DNA of 64,000 nt, from positions 156,710,099-156,774,098 of the forward strand of contig NC_135502.1 in assembly GCF_052857255.1 (NCBI RefSeq). The letters run 5' to 3'. Origin of the DNA: Amblyomma americanum (lineage: Eukaryota; Arthropoda; Arachnida; Ixodida; Ixodidae). The translations under genes and the position numbers were made by a program. The notes beneath the pieces are model-generated. The model did not search any database. It was not told the DNA's origin and saw only the letters and a program-made list of their open reading frames with translations. Position 1 is the first letter of the stretch. Each line of letters opens with the position of its first letter. Below, in pieces: positions 34,910 through 47,675 of the stretch.

Positions 34910-36736
34910 TGGACCAAAAGACTTTTGTCAGGCTACTAGTAGAGACCAGGAAAAAACAACCGTCTCTGATACCCACACATACCTGTTCTTTTACAGGTGA
35001 CAATGGCTGATAGACTGCACCAACACGTCGATGATGCCATTAACCTCAGGTTGGAGTAGCGTTGGCTGAATTACAGATGAAAAAAGGTGCAATAGCAGCG
35101 TGATAATACCGGTGTGGTAGCTGCACTGTCCTTCACTGCGGACGTATATAAAAAAAGGCTGAATTAGCTGCTTTCGTAAACATAAAGAAGCAACATCCCA
35201 TTACAACCTCTAGTGGTTCAGTACAATGTATTCAGGAGTGCTGGCTAATGAGCAATTACCTTTGCATCCATTAGTTTGCATAAAAAAGGTTCACAAATTC
35301 ACAAAGCAAGTCATAGTTTTCTTAGAGGTATGATTCGTGAAACACGTTTTACTTTTATCCCTTCAGACTGAAAATGGGTGAATGACATTCAGCATATTGC
35401 ACGTAAATCAAATAAAACTACAACAAACCTTCCAGTGTGCCATTACCTCAGCTGCAGTGCAATATAATCTTTCGGCTGTTTTAAAACTTGGTTTCGTTGA
35501 CCAAATTTGTTAAGGAACGTAGCAATTGATGCAACTTCGACGTAGAACGGGCAATGTTTCATATCGAGTAAACGCTTAGGGAGCAGAATCAAATGACGCA
35601 TGTCGCTACTAGCGCTTTTCGTTATAATGGTGTACTTCTTACGTGCTGCTCCTGTTCAGTCCGAACAACACATAAAGCGGCACCTCATAGTTGTCGGCGT
35701 GCAACCAAATTCTATAACATACCTTTTTCGCAACCGTGTTGATGCAAAGAGCGCAAGAGAGCAATCTAAAAGCCGCATAGCTGGCACGCAAGAACACCTC
35801 CTCTCTGCAAACGATCCTGTCGTGCTCGCATTTTGCACCTCACCGCGAACAAGACGTAAAGAGCAAGCCTCAATGCATTCGCAGCCCTCATGCGTCCCCA
35901 CGACCCAACACAGAAGTAATTTTACAGTTCTGTACTTACATTCGTCAGCAATGGCGGTAAGCCGTTTCTTCTGTCGGGCGTCGGGCGCTGGGGGCTCAGG
36001 CGTAGTGTTGAGTGCGGTACGTCAGAACCATTTTTGAGAACTCCATGCGTGTAAGAACGTCTTGCGCCGCGCAGGGGCCATCTGTGAGCTTCCGAGTTCA
36101 GTCATATTACCACAACAGTAACGAGGCTGCACATTCAACAAAAACAAGCTGAAGAAAGCCACCACAGCTACTACTGCCAGAACTCGACACAAAGACTGCG
36201 TTTCAGCGTACTAAAAGAGGTAGTTTAGCACACGGCTGATAGTAAGCATGGGGCGCTCAACCACGCAACCGGAGAATGAAATGGCGGTGCTAAAGTCGAG
36301 TAATGTTAAACGCTTTAAAACAAAACTGGTAACGTTACTTTTTCCACATACTTGCCGCAATAGACGACAAAGTATTTTGGTTTAATTACGAAAGCCGTTG
36401 ATCGATAGTGATTTAGTCCAACATATATACTGGCAATCAGCTCTTCTTGGCGGCACGGCGAACAAAAGCTTTGGAAAGCGGGGCGCGAGGTAACTCCAGG
36501 CGACGCAGCTCAGCTCAAGCGGAGAGCCGCGGTCACTGAACGGCGGCACTATCTATCCGATTCTATCTATCCGATTCTATTCTATCTATCTAGGCTCTAG
36601 CTATTCCGCTGTAACTGCGTCGCAGAATCAGGAATGATGATGTTGGCCAGCTTCACTTGTTTCGGTTCTTGATTTTCGCATATTATGTGGCTTGCTGTGC
36701 TCCGCACAGCTTGAAAATGAAGATTCGTTTTTGAGT
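34247..36736. other. No recognisable gene
   Basis: An (AT)n tract lies at 34839-34907 and a TCTA-rich run at about 36548-36597. ORFs at 35600-36037 and its antisense have no recognisable domains. A possible donor-like ATGGCG/GTAAGC stands at 35951, but no partner exon was found. Confidence 0.4.
34839..34907. repeat. (TA)n microsatellite
   Basis: 69 bp of uninterrupted TA dinucleotides. Confidence 0.95.
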
Positions 36737-36963
36737 AAAGCAAATGGCGCAGTGGCAGTCTTACATATCCCGATGTTCACACAAACCGCGCCGTAAGGAA
36801 GGGAAAAAAGAGGGAGTCAAAAAAGAAAGGAAGGAAGAAGTGTCGTAGCGGAGGGCCCGGAATAATTTCGACCATCTGGGGATCTTTAATGTGCACTGCG
36901 ATGGCACAGCACACGGGCGCCTTTTGTATTTCGCCTCCTTCGAAAGGCGACCGCCACGATGGT
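36737..36963 (-). mobile_element. Ruka-like SINE (body type A), head missing
   Basis: AAATGGCGCAGTGGCAG, AACCGCGCCGTAAGG, ATAATTTCGACCATCTGGGG and ATCTTTAATGTGCACTGCG match the copy at 51017-51322. The tRNA-like head expected near 36965-37040 is replaced by unrelated sequence. 36964-37348 holds nothing I can identify. Confidence 0.8.
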
Positions 36964-37347
36964 GCCTCTTGCCATTTTGTGTACGTGAGTGTACCCTGAG
37001 AACGCAAGCGTCCGCGCACCGCCGTAGAGCGACATGCGAAACTTCGTGCAAGCCCGCGCTGCTGCATCGCCTGTTTTGTGCGTGTGTCCATCACGCCATT
37101 GAGCACCTTGCACGCTCTTTGCTCGAGCGAGGCCCGCTGGCAGTTTCACTACCGTAGTATTTTATGCGGTACCTCGATTAAATTTTTGCCTCTGCCTTTC
37201 GTGGTCCTCGACTCTGCATCACGTCCGCCTCACAATATACAGTATTTCTTGCTATTCGAAGGATTGTAATCTTAAATCAAGGAAAAGGAAGGCATTATTT
37301 TTGTAACACTGCTTACCACGTTGGAAGTGCGGGCAAACAAAACGCGT

Positions 37348-37608
<261 letters not shown>

Positions 37609-38084
37609 GAAGCTGTGTCAACAAGCATACAGGATAACACGAAAAAATGTGAATAGAATAATTTCATGAATGAAACGTTTGCATATTCTGCTATTACCGT
37701 TGCTTCGCATCCTACTGTTGAATTCCTTACGCGGAGGACTTTGTGCTCGACCTTATCTAATTTCTCATAAACATGTCCTTTTTTTTTCTTTCGTAACTGA
37801 ATTTTTTTCTGAACAATGTCAAGATATAGTTATTTTCCCCAGAGAAAGAAAAAAATGATTTCGCATAAATATTTGTTCATAATTTAGAACCAATTCGCCA
37901 GTGTAGCGGTTTTTTCTAAGGATGTATTGGCTTCTTTCCTAACAATTACAGAAACAATGCTTCCCGTTACGACTCGTTCTATGGGAACTGGGGTTTTCCA
38001 GGGAAACAAATTAATACGTTTAAAAAATCTTCTCACCAGTGTTATGTACAATAGCCCACTGAGGAATTTTTTTCATCGGCGTGA
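37609..38084. other. No recognisable gene
   Basis: AT-rich, with no supported feature. Confidence 0.4.
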
Positions 38085-38660
38085 TTTTTATTTCAGGTGA
38101 TGTCTCATTTTTTAGGAGAAGGGATAAACATTTTATTGAAATAGCAGAACCGAGGGTCTTGCAGGTGAAGCCCCTATTCCAGGGCCCCACGGGCTCTAGC
38201 GGCTCGCTCGGCTTGGTCCAAGGTTGCTTGCTGGCTTCCCAGGTCTTGCCGTGCGAGTCGCGCCTCCCACGACCTTTCAAGTTCGTTGCTTGTGACGAGG
38301 GGTGAATTTCCCTCTGCTGGACTTTGTTCACAATTCCAAGTGATATGTTTAAGGGTTGGTGTGTCGCAGCATCAAGGACAGCAGTCATCGTATTGGGACG
38401 GGTGTATTTTGCAGAGTGTGTGTATGTTGGGATAAGTGTTGGTTTGTAGGCGTCTCCAGTCCCTGGATTGCCAGCGTGTGAGATAAGCGCCCGGAACACC
38501 GGTCATGTTCGCTCCTACTGCCACTTGACTGCACGTGCCTGACTGAAATAAACATTCAAACGTCCACGCAGTCTGTCCTTTACTCGAACCTCCAGTTGCT
38601 CTTGCTCCCTTTGCGAATGCATAGTCGGCGGCAGCGCTTCTCATGAGTTCTATGTGATCA
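38085..38660 (-). mobile_element. LINE ORF2 C-terminus and 3' end, antisense
   Basis: On the minus strand: YPNIHTLCKIHPSQYDDCCP, then CCDTPTLKHITWNCEQS, then LERSWEARLA in a neighbouring frame, and a stop-proximal ARGALE block. The C-x2-C...H...C pattern is the cysteine/histidine region that follows RNase H in R1/Jockey/I-type LINEs. AATAAA stands near 38131 (minus strand). 5'-truncated and frameshifted. Confidence 0.75.
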
Positions 38661-39044
38661 TGTATTCATACGACCTGAGGTGTGTGCGCACGGCATCAAG
38701 TATAATTGGTAGTCGGGTGCTGCCAGCCCCCACCGCCTCAAGTTTCGAGTCTCTCACCATCGCTGAATCTTGCATTCGGCTGTGCGCTGCCCGATAGCGT
38801 CTGCGCAGCTGACATTCTTAGTGGGAAGGCACTACTTAACGAGGTGAAAGCCTACCAAGAATCTTGTGTGAAGCCTCGGAGAAACTCGGGTATGCTCGAT
38901 CAGGTTAGTTCGTAGGAGCGTCGAGCCAGGTATAGCAAATAGAAAGAGGACGTCGCGCCAGCTGCTGCCGAGCGAAGAGGGTGTGATGATGAAGAGCGAT
39001 CGATAACCGCGTTTGTGTGTATATGCAGATGCCACCCCAGTAGC
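38661..39044. other. No recognisable gene
   Basis: Nothing supported before the tandem array. Confidence 0.35.
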
Positions 39045-40505
39045 ACAAGGTGGCGGGCCCATGCGGGTCCGACATGGGCAATGAGGGCTGGTGGCTGCCC
39101 GCAATTAACCTACATGGGTCCCTCGTGGGCGCAGTGCTGGCAAAAAAGGTTTGGGCTGCCCATTTTATGCCTGAGTGGGCCCCTCGTCAACTACGCATGG
39201 GCTGAAAAAGAGCGGCCAGCCCACCTGGGTCCCACCACAGATACATGCGGGCAACAGTGCGGGCTCTATCATGGCGAAGTGTGGGCAGCCCCTCTTGGGG
39301 CTGCCCGTGCAGCGCCTTGACGGAGCCACGGTGGTTTTGTGTGGGCAGAGAGATAGTATTCCCGCCTTCGGCCTACATGGGTCCTGTGTGGAAAATACAG
39401 GGGCTAAACTTTGGGCTGCACAGCGGCGAAGCGTTGTAGGCATGCAGTTTGGGCTGTCTGAGCAACGCCTACGTTGGTCCCGCATGGGCTAGGCGTGGGC
39501 ACGTTTGTCATTCCCGCATCTTCCCCGCCTCTATCCTGAACAGGGTATGAAAGGGCTAAGCATGGGCTGTATGCATGCAACCACAGATACATGCGGGCAA
39601 CAGTGCGGGCTCTAGCAGGGTTCAGTGTGGGCAGCCCCTCTTGAGGCTGCCCGTACAGCACCTTGAGGGAGCCACGGTGGTTTTGTGTGGGCAGAGAAAT
39701 AGTATTCCCGCCTTCGGCCTACATGGGTCCCACGTGTAAAATACAGGGGCTAAACTTTGGGCTTCACAGTGGCGAAGCGTTGTAGGCATGCAGTTTGGGC
39801 TGCCTGAGCAACACCGACGTTGGTCCCGCATGGGCTAGGCGTGGGCACATTTGTCATTCCCGCATCTTCCCCGCCTCTATCCTGAACAGGGTATGAAAGG
39901 GCTAAGCATGGGCTGCATGCATGCCACCACAGATACATGCGGGCAACAGTGCGGGCTCTAGCATGGTTCAGTGTTGGCAGCCCCTCTTGAGGCTGCCCGT
40001 ACAGCACCTTGAGGGAGCCACGGTGGTTCTGTGTGGGCAGAGAAATAGTATTCCCGCCTTCGGCCTACATGGGTCCCACGTGGAAAATACAGGGGCTAAA
40101 CTTTGGGCTTCACAGTGGCGAAGCGTTGTAGGCATGCAGTTTGGGCTGCCTGAGCAACACCTACGTTGGTCCCGCATGGGCTAGGCGTGGGCGCATTTGT
40201 CATTCCCGCATCTTCCCCGCCTGTATCCTAAACAGGGTATGAAAGGGCTAAGCATGGGCTGCATGCAGTTCGTGTGCATAAAAGATGGGGTTACATGATG
40301 GTTCCCTGCGGGCAACCCGGATAGGGGCTGTCCCTGCAGCACCCTCAAGGATCCAAGGAGGCTAGCTGCGTGTGGACAAACATCCAATATTGCCACCTAC
40401 TGCCTATAAGGGTACTGCGTAGAAAATACATGGGCTGCACATGGGCACATATCTGCCATTCCCACATCTTCCCCGCCTATATATCTGCTGCAGGTAGAAA
40501 AGGGC
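39045..40505. repeat. 346-bp tandem repeat array
   Basis: The anchor CCACAGATACATGCGGGCAAC stands at 39235, 39581 and 39927, exactly 346 bp apart. Two units are nearly identical, the first is slightly diverged, and degenerate partial units flank them (39045-39234 and 40273-40505). Units are dense in GGGCTGCC and ATGGGCT motifs. 346 is not a multiple of three, so the open frames seen in the units shift from one unit to the next and are not a repeat protein. Confidence 0.9.
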
Positions 40506-43112
40506 TTTGATTTGATTAGCTTCACGGAGGGCATGCAAAGTTAACATTCCATCAAGCCTGCATTATCACGGTGATAGCACATCAAATGAGTGAAGTACCA
40601 GATGAATAGATGCATATAGGGTGCTACCTGTGGCGACACAGAAAATCTCTATCATATATAGCATACCCTCCTTACAAATGCCACTTACAAATGCTTCTTG
40701 ATAAATGACAGTTACTCTAAGCAGCTAAAACTCAGAAGACATAGGCCATAAGTGTATTAGGTAGGGCATGAACATAATTAGTTGCATCGGTTGCAGCACT
40801 GTACTCTGATACTCGTGCATACCATATTCTCAACCCACAATCAATGGCTTTGAGAGCTAGCACAGATATGCAAGGGTCAATCGAAAAACACATTAACAAA
40901 CTGCATTTCATTTTCATTTCATTACCCTACCTAAAACAATTTAGTCATGCTCACTTCATCATAATAGAGCATTTTTGAATCCATAAAAAAATTTTGTCTT
41001 AAGTTTTAAAATGGGTTAAAGCCACAAAGCAACCAAAAAGTTCTTGCTTATTACGCCATCACACAGCACAAGTAAACACTGATATGAAAATAACTGCTTG
41101 ATGTGCTTAAAAAATGATGTTGGATGCAGGAACAGTGCCTACAAATGCATGCATATTGCAAACTCACAGTATAGTCAAAGTTCGAGTAGTGATGAAGCGA
41201 ATGGATGTTTTGAAACGGCTCATTCCTGGTTGTCTGCTCTTTCACTTTAAGGCGTGCTTGTCAGTAGTTGAGTCAAGCCATGGAATTCATTAAACCTTTG
41301 AGAATAATGCTGTGGTTAAGTGCGCTGTCAAGCATTAATTGGCTCCAAAAGTTGCTTGGGAGATCTGCCTTTTTTTTCACACCACAGTCATCAGGCATAT
41401 ATGTGTTGGATGATAAGTCATTGATGACAGCCATACACAAGGACAGCAGTCAAGCATATGGTGACCTGGTCATACTCTTTCAGGCTTCCAATGAAACATC
41501 ACAAGCATTCTAGCACAGCTAGAGGGTACACCACGTGCTCTCGGATGGCAACGGCCAGCAATGAGTGATGACTACACCTGTTGGCTATAATTTTTCTGGC
41601 ACTGCAGAGCATTCACTGTGTGCTCATTAGTGATGAACAGTGTTTTCTATATGCAAGTTCAAAGCATGCCTGAAAATGACTTTCGATCACCACGAGATCT
41701 CCGAGCTGTACACCAGGAGGCTTCTACGCATTGTCTCAAGAGCTTCGTTTTTCTTTTTCGCTGCTTTATCAATGACTGCTGTTAAGGTGATACATATATA
41801 AGTCGTGTTCAATGTTCTATACGAGCTCAAAATGCTTATCCTGCCCAGGAGGCAGTTATTTTTATATCAGTTTTAATTTTTTTTAATCTGACAGCAAAAA
41901 CATCACACCTATTTCCTTACCTTATACATTTTGCCACAACATTATACAGCATAGTAACTGCAAAGAACAGGAATAAGAAGTGCCCCAAATAACAAAGGTG
42001 CCTTCAGGACCTTCCCACCCTTGCATTAGTCTTCGAGATGTACTTTCCAGTGTTAAGCACGCTGCATGAAACTGGATACAGCATCTCAGACTCAAAGTGT
42101 GCACTAAGAAAGCCATTACATATTTTTCTCAGGAAATCTTATGAACAAAGCAGCCCAAAAACACATAATTTGGCCACTATTATTGCTGTGAAGCATATGA
42201 GAGACAATAAAAACTAACATAAAATATCGGTACTTATAACCCACACCACTACACCATACATTACAGCAGTTTGAGATAGTAGGTGCAGTTACTGCCATGC
42301 CTTGAACGTTGCGTTTGAAAACATATGTAACGTACTAAAACTTAGTTCATTGCAACACATTACATGTACTATCAAGATTACATCCATAAGAATTGAAGTT
42401 TCAGTTGAAAGATATTTCAGTGCTGGCAAAAGCAAGTAACCAAGACCCCACCACTCTTTCTGCCTTCAATAATTCCTGTGTAGCCTCATCTTTTTTCCTT
42501 GAAACATGTGCTCATGAAACAGCACATGTAGCAAGGAGTAGCGCCACCCTCAATCTGAACAATAATTAGCAGATAAGCCTATTTGCACAGTACTCATTAT
42601 TAGGAGGGTTTCATTCTGCAGTTATTTTTTTCACTACATTTGCTTATTTGTACTTAATTTTTTTTAGCAGAATATTAAAATACCCGACAAACACTGCGAG
42701 TGTGCGCAACTGAAGGATTTCAGTTGAAGGATTTCACGCTATTTGGTTTATTTATATCTTTCTACACTGCTTGATGTGCACTTTCGAAACCTTAAGGAAG
42801 TGGTGGCTGAGGGAGAGCTCGAAAAGAGCATTTAGAGTTGGTCATTAATTAATCCTTGTTGACAAAACGCAAAAAGACAGCTATTTCTCCTTTTTTTAAC
42901 AGCTGCTGTTAATGAACAACCTATAGATTATACCTTGCTGCATACTTTCCTGACCATGATTTCAGTTAGAATTGTCTGTCTTTGCTATGGGTAGCCTGGT
43001 TCATACCATCCAGATTACGGGAAGTGGGCTGCCAAATTGTGTAGCTCAGATTATGTTACGATATGCAGATCGTGAGAACAAGAAAGGAAAGTAAAGAAAG
43101 CAAAAAGTAAAT
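40506..43112. other. No recognisable gene
   Basis: AT-rich intergenic or intronic sequence. A small duplication AACTGAAGGATTTCAGTTGAAGGATTTCA-like lies at about 42709-42737. No domain-bearing ORF. Confidence 0.4.
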
Positions 43113-43215
43113 TCTGGGGTTTAATGACTCAAAGAAATACATGGGCTGTGAGAGACGTGGCAGTGGATTAATTTAGGCCACCTCCGGTTCATTAACGTGT
43201 CATGCTAGGATGTTA
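43113..43215 (-). mobile_element. Ruka-like SINE (body type B) tail fragment
   Basis: GGGGTTTAATGACTC, GCTGTGAGAGACG, GGCCACCTCCGGTTC and ATTAACGTGTCATGC follow the block order of the type-B copy at 22833. The head is missing. Confidence 0.6.
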
Positions 43216-45030
43216 AACCCCACAATTTACACTTTATTTTCTTTTTTTTGTGTTCCTTGTTGTCATGATCTCTATACCTTGGCATACATTAAAAGAAAAG
43301 GCCACGTAAAGGTTGGAGTAAGAGAAAAGACTTTGTTAGTGCTGGTTGACACATACTTTGATACTGCTGGATGCAATAAAAATGATGCATAATTTCACTC
43401 GTTGAGCTGCACAGCACAGTCAAATAAGATCAGGCAGTAAAAATCAACTCATGGGTGTGAACATAACGAATGAGGGCTGGCAACTGTTTGCAAACCGTTG
43501 CTTGCAACAGTCTATTTTTTATAGAATGTTTACTTCTAAGCAAGGACACATAAAGCAAAAGAAGGTAGCAAAGGTGTGGGCTATATCAGCACTTGTCATT
43601 TTGTGCTGCTGTCCTCAGGGCATAAGTTTAATCTTATTTTTTTCATTCTTAAAGGCCCAAAGGCATATATTACACAACAAGGGGCTACAACTGGTGCAAA
43701 TCCGTATATAGTATAGGCAGGAACAGTGAAGACGAACACTACAGACTATAAGATCTAAAAAAATGAACACACAAAAAGGCATCAAGAAACAAAACAAAAA
43801 CACAGGAAAATATGCACGGCAGTATATGCAGTTGAAAGTCAATGAATGATTCATGGTAAGGCCGATGAAATATCCACTTTTTGGAAATGACTGGATAGCT
43901 TCACATGCTCCAGAGAGTTATCACTTCTGGAAAAAAAGAACTGTTCATTGCTAAATTGTGGCACTTGATGCTGGCTATGGGGTGGCTGTGGCTAAGGTGA
44001 CGACGTTTTTATCAGTGGTTCTAGCAGTGGGTCTCTTGTAGCTGGTGGTAGAAGGGGCTGTGCAGCAGGCAGAGCCAAGAGATGATGCGACATGACCCCA
44101 GTGTGGGGCGAGATGGAGCACTGAAGTGCAGTGATACTGATTTCTCTCAAGTGTTCTGAAGTGATAAAACTGCCTGCGTGATGTTGGATGGCCTCAAGTT
44201 CCAAAATGCAGTGTATGCTTGAAATGTAGGATTCATAGATGATGCAAAATCAAGTTTACGGCGTATGAACATTTGACAAACCAGTTTTGCACTTCGGGAA
44301 GTACCGATTTGAGGCTATACTGGAGATAACCTAACTTTTGAGGCATTGGAACATATTGTTTGGACATGGGTTATCCAAAACAGAGATGTCTTATATAACC
44401 CAAGGCACTTCTATAATGATGTTGGAGGAGCAGGAGCTAGGCATACCACAGCTGCACATACTGAAGCCAATGAAATACAGAGACCCCGTCTAAGAGGGGA
44501 GAGGGTGTTGTTCAAGATTTAGAGTGTCTTACAACATTTTGTCGCCACCATCATCAGAGCAGGTCGTCAAGAAGGTGCACGCAAGAAGCCATAGTGTTTC
44601 ACCAGAACCATAAACATGGGGTTTGCTGCCTATACTATTTATGATGGAGAGGAAATACAACATTAAAAAATGCAAACCATGATGGTGAGGAAACACAATA
44701 CTCAAAAATACATTTTTACTAAATATATTGCAGGAGTAAGACTCAAAATATACTTCTCCTAACCACGCTTCTAATCACTATTAAGGAGAGAAAATATACC
44801 TTAAAATGCACTGCTACTGTGACACACTTACAGCTATGATGAAGAGGAAAAACAGTGCTCAAAATACATTTCTACTAATTACATTTCTACTCGCTATGAA
44901 GGAGAGAATATTCACACACTTCTACCATATGATACACTTGTAGCTATCATTGAGAGGGAATGCAGTGCTGAAAAATAAGCTTTTACTAAATATGGCACGC
45001 TAACTCAAAACAGATAACAATGATTGACTT
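43216..45030. other. No recognisable gene; degenerate short repeats near 44640-45020
   Basis: Between about 44640 and 45020 the motifs GCTATGATGAAGAGG, ACAGTGCTCAAAATACAT and TTTCTACTAA recur with changes, giving a decayed tandem repeat of unclear period next to the stop codon of the transposase gene. The rest shows nothing. Confidence 0.45.
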
Positions 45031-47028
45031 TTACTGATTGTGATGAAGGAGCGGCAATACAACAAACCCTGACTTCCACACAATTTTCACACATTTGGAC
45101 TGAAAACAGTCCACAGACCACATCCTAATGTCAGGTGAAGCACTGTCTGTGCGGAAAATCTGTAACTTTTCTGACGAAAGTGGAAGAGAGAAGAAGCTCC
45201 GGGAGCGAAGATGCTCATGGCCAAAAATAAATTGTGGGGTCACCTTTGTCACACTGATGATGCGGCCATTGCTTAATAAACAGCATGAATCTTTCTCCGC
45301 ACCAGCTTTCAAAGAAGATACGTCTGTTGGAGGCGCTCTCAATGGCAATTCTCTGGGTGAATTACCCAATTCTGATAGCCTCCGGCTCACCTGTTCAAGA
45401 GGATTTTTGTTGCTGCGCAACAACCTCTTAATTTGCCCCAAGCAGTTCTCAAACGGAAAGGCGCTGACATTGTCCAGCGGCCCATAAATCAGACAATCAT
45501 CAGCAATGTGGCACATCATGTGTACATTGTACACCAGAAACTCTGGTCCATACAGCTTTCCAGAATGCTGTGCAAAATATTGCAGCAAGTCTGAAGCAAA
45601 CCTGTTCATTTCTATGCAAAGATTGTCACTGAGGAGAATTCGAACAGCCACATGAAGACATAGAAAGTGCTTGTAGCGGTCACTTTTTAACAAATCCCTT
45701 AACAGCACAGGACCGGTGTAAAGAAGAAAAGACCTGAATTCTACTGCCTTCCATCGATCCAGTTCCTCCAAGGTTCTAGGCTGGCGAGCAAATTCTGATG
45801 GCAGGCTAGTTTCCTCAAGTCTTGCACTCAGAATGCTACGCTGCTGTGCACTGAGGCGATAAGGTAATGGACCAGACACCCAAGTCTGCAGCAGCTTCCG
45901 GACGACTCCCAAACACACTGTATGCATGTAGTCCAAGGGAAAGTGTTTGATCATGTTGACGCCTAGCTCAAGCAGAGGACTTGTGGCGTGGTGATGGCCT
46001 GCCTCAGCCATTGTGCGAAAAGACTCATCTGTGCGGCTTACAAAAGCAGCACACACTGGAAATGTTTGTCTCCGTTCAATCCTTTCACCTTTCTGAGTGC
46101 AGCGATCGCATCCGTAATAGCCAGTATGTCCCTTTGCGCACTTGACATATGAGCGTGCCGGAGCATCGCATATTACAGCAGCAAGAGAAACACTGTGGCG
46201 AACTCCCTTGATGACCATGCCGAAGGCCTCCAGGCTTTTCATTTCATCCAGAAATGGCCTCAAAAACTGTTCAATATTTGATGGCTTCTTTTTCCCACAG
46301 TGAATGGTGACAGCAAAGGGCCTACTGTCAATCGCATTAGCCACAGCACAGAGCAGGACCCAGAAGCTCACCGAGGAACTTTTGAATATGGGCAGTCCAT
46401 CGATGTTGATGTGGAGGTCTACCTTGGCACCTGCAGGATCCCGAAGGCCTTTTTCAACTCTTTCAGCCACTTGACCTCCAAGGCCAAAATGCACACTGTT
46501 GTTCTGCACATTCACTTTCCGCTCGGTCTTGAGTAAAGTGCGAGCGTCACGAGGCACTGAATGCCCTAGTCGGCGCAAAAGAAGGCACAGGTCATTAATG
46601 GCCACATGTGAAAGACAGTGCTTGAGTGCTATGTTTGCTAGCTCTCGAGCCGCATCTATCACCGAAGGGGTGGCTTCTCCATCGGTGGTCATGGAATGCT
46701 CCTCAAATGCTCGGTGGTCGCGGTCATCTGAATGCTCCTCGGATAACCACGAACCCTCAGAAGCGTCCAGGCATTCCGCAGAAGTGGTGGATTCTGAGTC
46801 CGCATTAAGACTGGGTGGCACATATGGAGGGCTGAGCCGTCCTCTCGAAGCTTCAAAGCATTCCTGAGGCCTTTTGCCTCTCTCTGCACTTCCGGCACTC
46901 GTATCGCGGCCTTCGCGTGTCGTCGTAGGAGACCCGTGACGTTCGTCTTCAACGGGGAAAGAAACAGCCTGGAAAAATTTGTCAACTTCACGGTTGAGCC
47001 GTCGGTATTTCTGCCATTTACTTGCCAT
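45031..47028 (-). CDS. EnSpm/CACTA-like transposase, intact ORF
   Basis: 665 codons without interruption. ATG at 47028 (MASKWQKYRRLNREVDKF) is preferred because a purine stands at -3; the frame stays open three codons further up. Residues about 30-125 are acidic and low-complexity. The conserved region begins near residue 170 and has the order typical of metazoan EnSpm-like transposases: HINIDGLPIFKSSSVSFWV (D210), VICDAPARSYVKCAKGH (D288), a GYYGCDRCTQKGE zinc-like pair, HFPLDYMHTVCLGVVRKLL (D366), LPSEFARQPRTLEELDRWKA and EFRSFLLYTGPVLLRDLL. The C-terminal half has LVYNVHMMCHIADDC, VSAFPFENCLGQIKRLL as in DUF4218-like regions. It would cut and rejoin element DNA in the nucleus. Terminal inverted repeats were not located, so a recent insertion or a domesticated gene are both possible. 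It is the only long intact transposase-like ORF here. Confidence 0.85.
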   Translation of the reverse strand: MASKWQKYRRLNREVDKFFQAVSFPVEDERHGSPTTTREGRDTSAGSAERGKRPQECFEASRGRLSPPYVPPSLNADSESTTSAECLDASEGSWLSEEHSDDRDHRAFEEHSMTTDGEATPSVIDAARELANIALKHCLSHVAINDLCLLLRRLGHSVPRDARTLLKTERKVNVQNNSVHFGLGGQVAERVEKGLRDPAGAKVDLHINIDGLPIFKSSSVSFWVLLCAVANAIDSRPFAVTIHCGKKKPSNIEQFLRPFLDEMKSLEAFGMVIKGVRHSVSLAAVICDAPARSYVKCAKGHTGYYGCDRCTQKGERIERRQTFPVCAAFVSRTDESFRTMAEAGHHHATSPLLELGVNMIKHFPLDYMHTVCLGVVRKLLQTWVSGPLPYRLSAQQRSILSARLEETSLPSEFARQPRTLEELDRWKAVEFRSFLLYTGPVLLRDLLKSDRYKHFLCLHVAVRILLSDNLCIEMNRFASDLLQYFAQHSGKLYGPEFLVYNVHMMCHIADDCLIYGPLDNVSAFPFENCLGQIKRLLRSNKNPLEQVSRRLSELGNSPRELPLRAPPTDVSSLKAGAEKDSCCLLSNGRIISVTKVTPQFIFGHEHLRSRSFFSLPLSSEKLQIFRTDSASPDIRMWSVDCFQSKCVKIVWKSGFVVLPLLHHNQ

Positions 47029-47675
47029 TGCAGCCAATTGAAGCGCGCATATATATTCCCTTATTTGTTAAGAAGAGAGCTAGCGCTGCCGGTTGTCAGA
47101 TATTTCAATGCACGTACGATTGCTCGACCGGTCCAACCATAGCCTCTATTTTTTTCATGCCCACTCAACCGCGGGGAACGCCGTTTTTAGGCGCCGTTCG
47201 CGCTAGTACGCGAAGCTGCCGACGAGTGGCGCGCGCAACCCTAGATGAAGCAGACGACGCGGCAGGAGTTGCACGCAGCGTAAAACGCGGCGCGCAATTC
47301 TGCTACTGTGTATACTCCTCTTATTTTGGTAAGAGTGATATGCGGGCACGATCATTAAAGTAGTGCTAAGTTGTTATTGTTAAGCCATGTGCACATGTAC
47401 TTTAATAAAAGCTGCTCATCAAGGAAATTATGAAAGCGGCGGCCAGGCACACAGATCGAACGTTGCTGCAGTACCGAAATGAACTTCTCAGTTTTCAGCT
47501 TTATCGACGGTAATTATCAGTGTGCTTCTTTGTACAGAACACGCATTCTCAGCACAAGTCGTATCTGAACCAATATATAAGCAGAAACATTAAGGAAGCA
47601 TTTTTGTGAGCGATAAGTGAATGGAAAAAATTTACTGTCGTAGTGAGAATAAAACATACATGCGCAAAAAAGTTT
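47029..47675. other. Upstream region of the transposase gene
   Basis: CpG-rich at about 47170-47300 (several CGCG). It may hold the minus-strand promoter, but no TATA box at a convincing distance was seen. Confidence 0.35.

Noticed and set aside
39015..40396. Overlapping ORFs of 60-106 residues in the tandem array, possibly a repeat protein
   Set aside because: The 346-bp unit is not a multiple of three, so frames do not carry over between units; no domain is seen.
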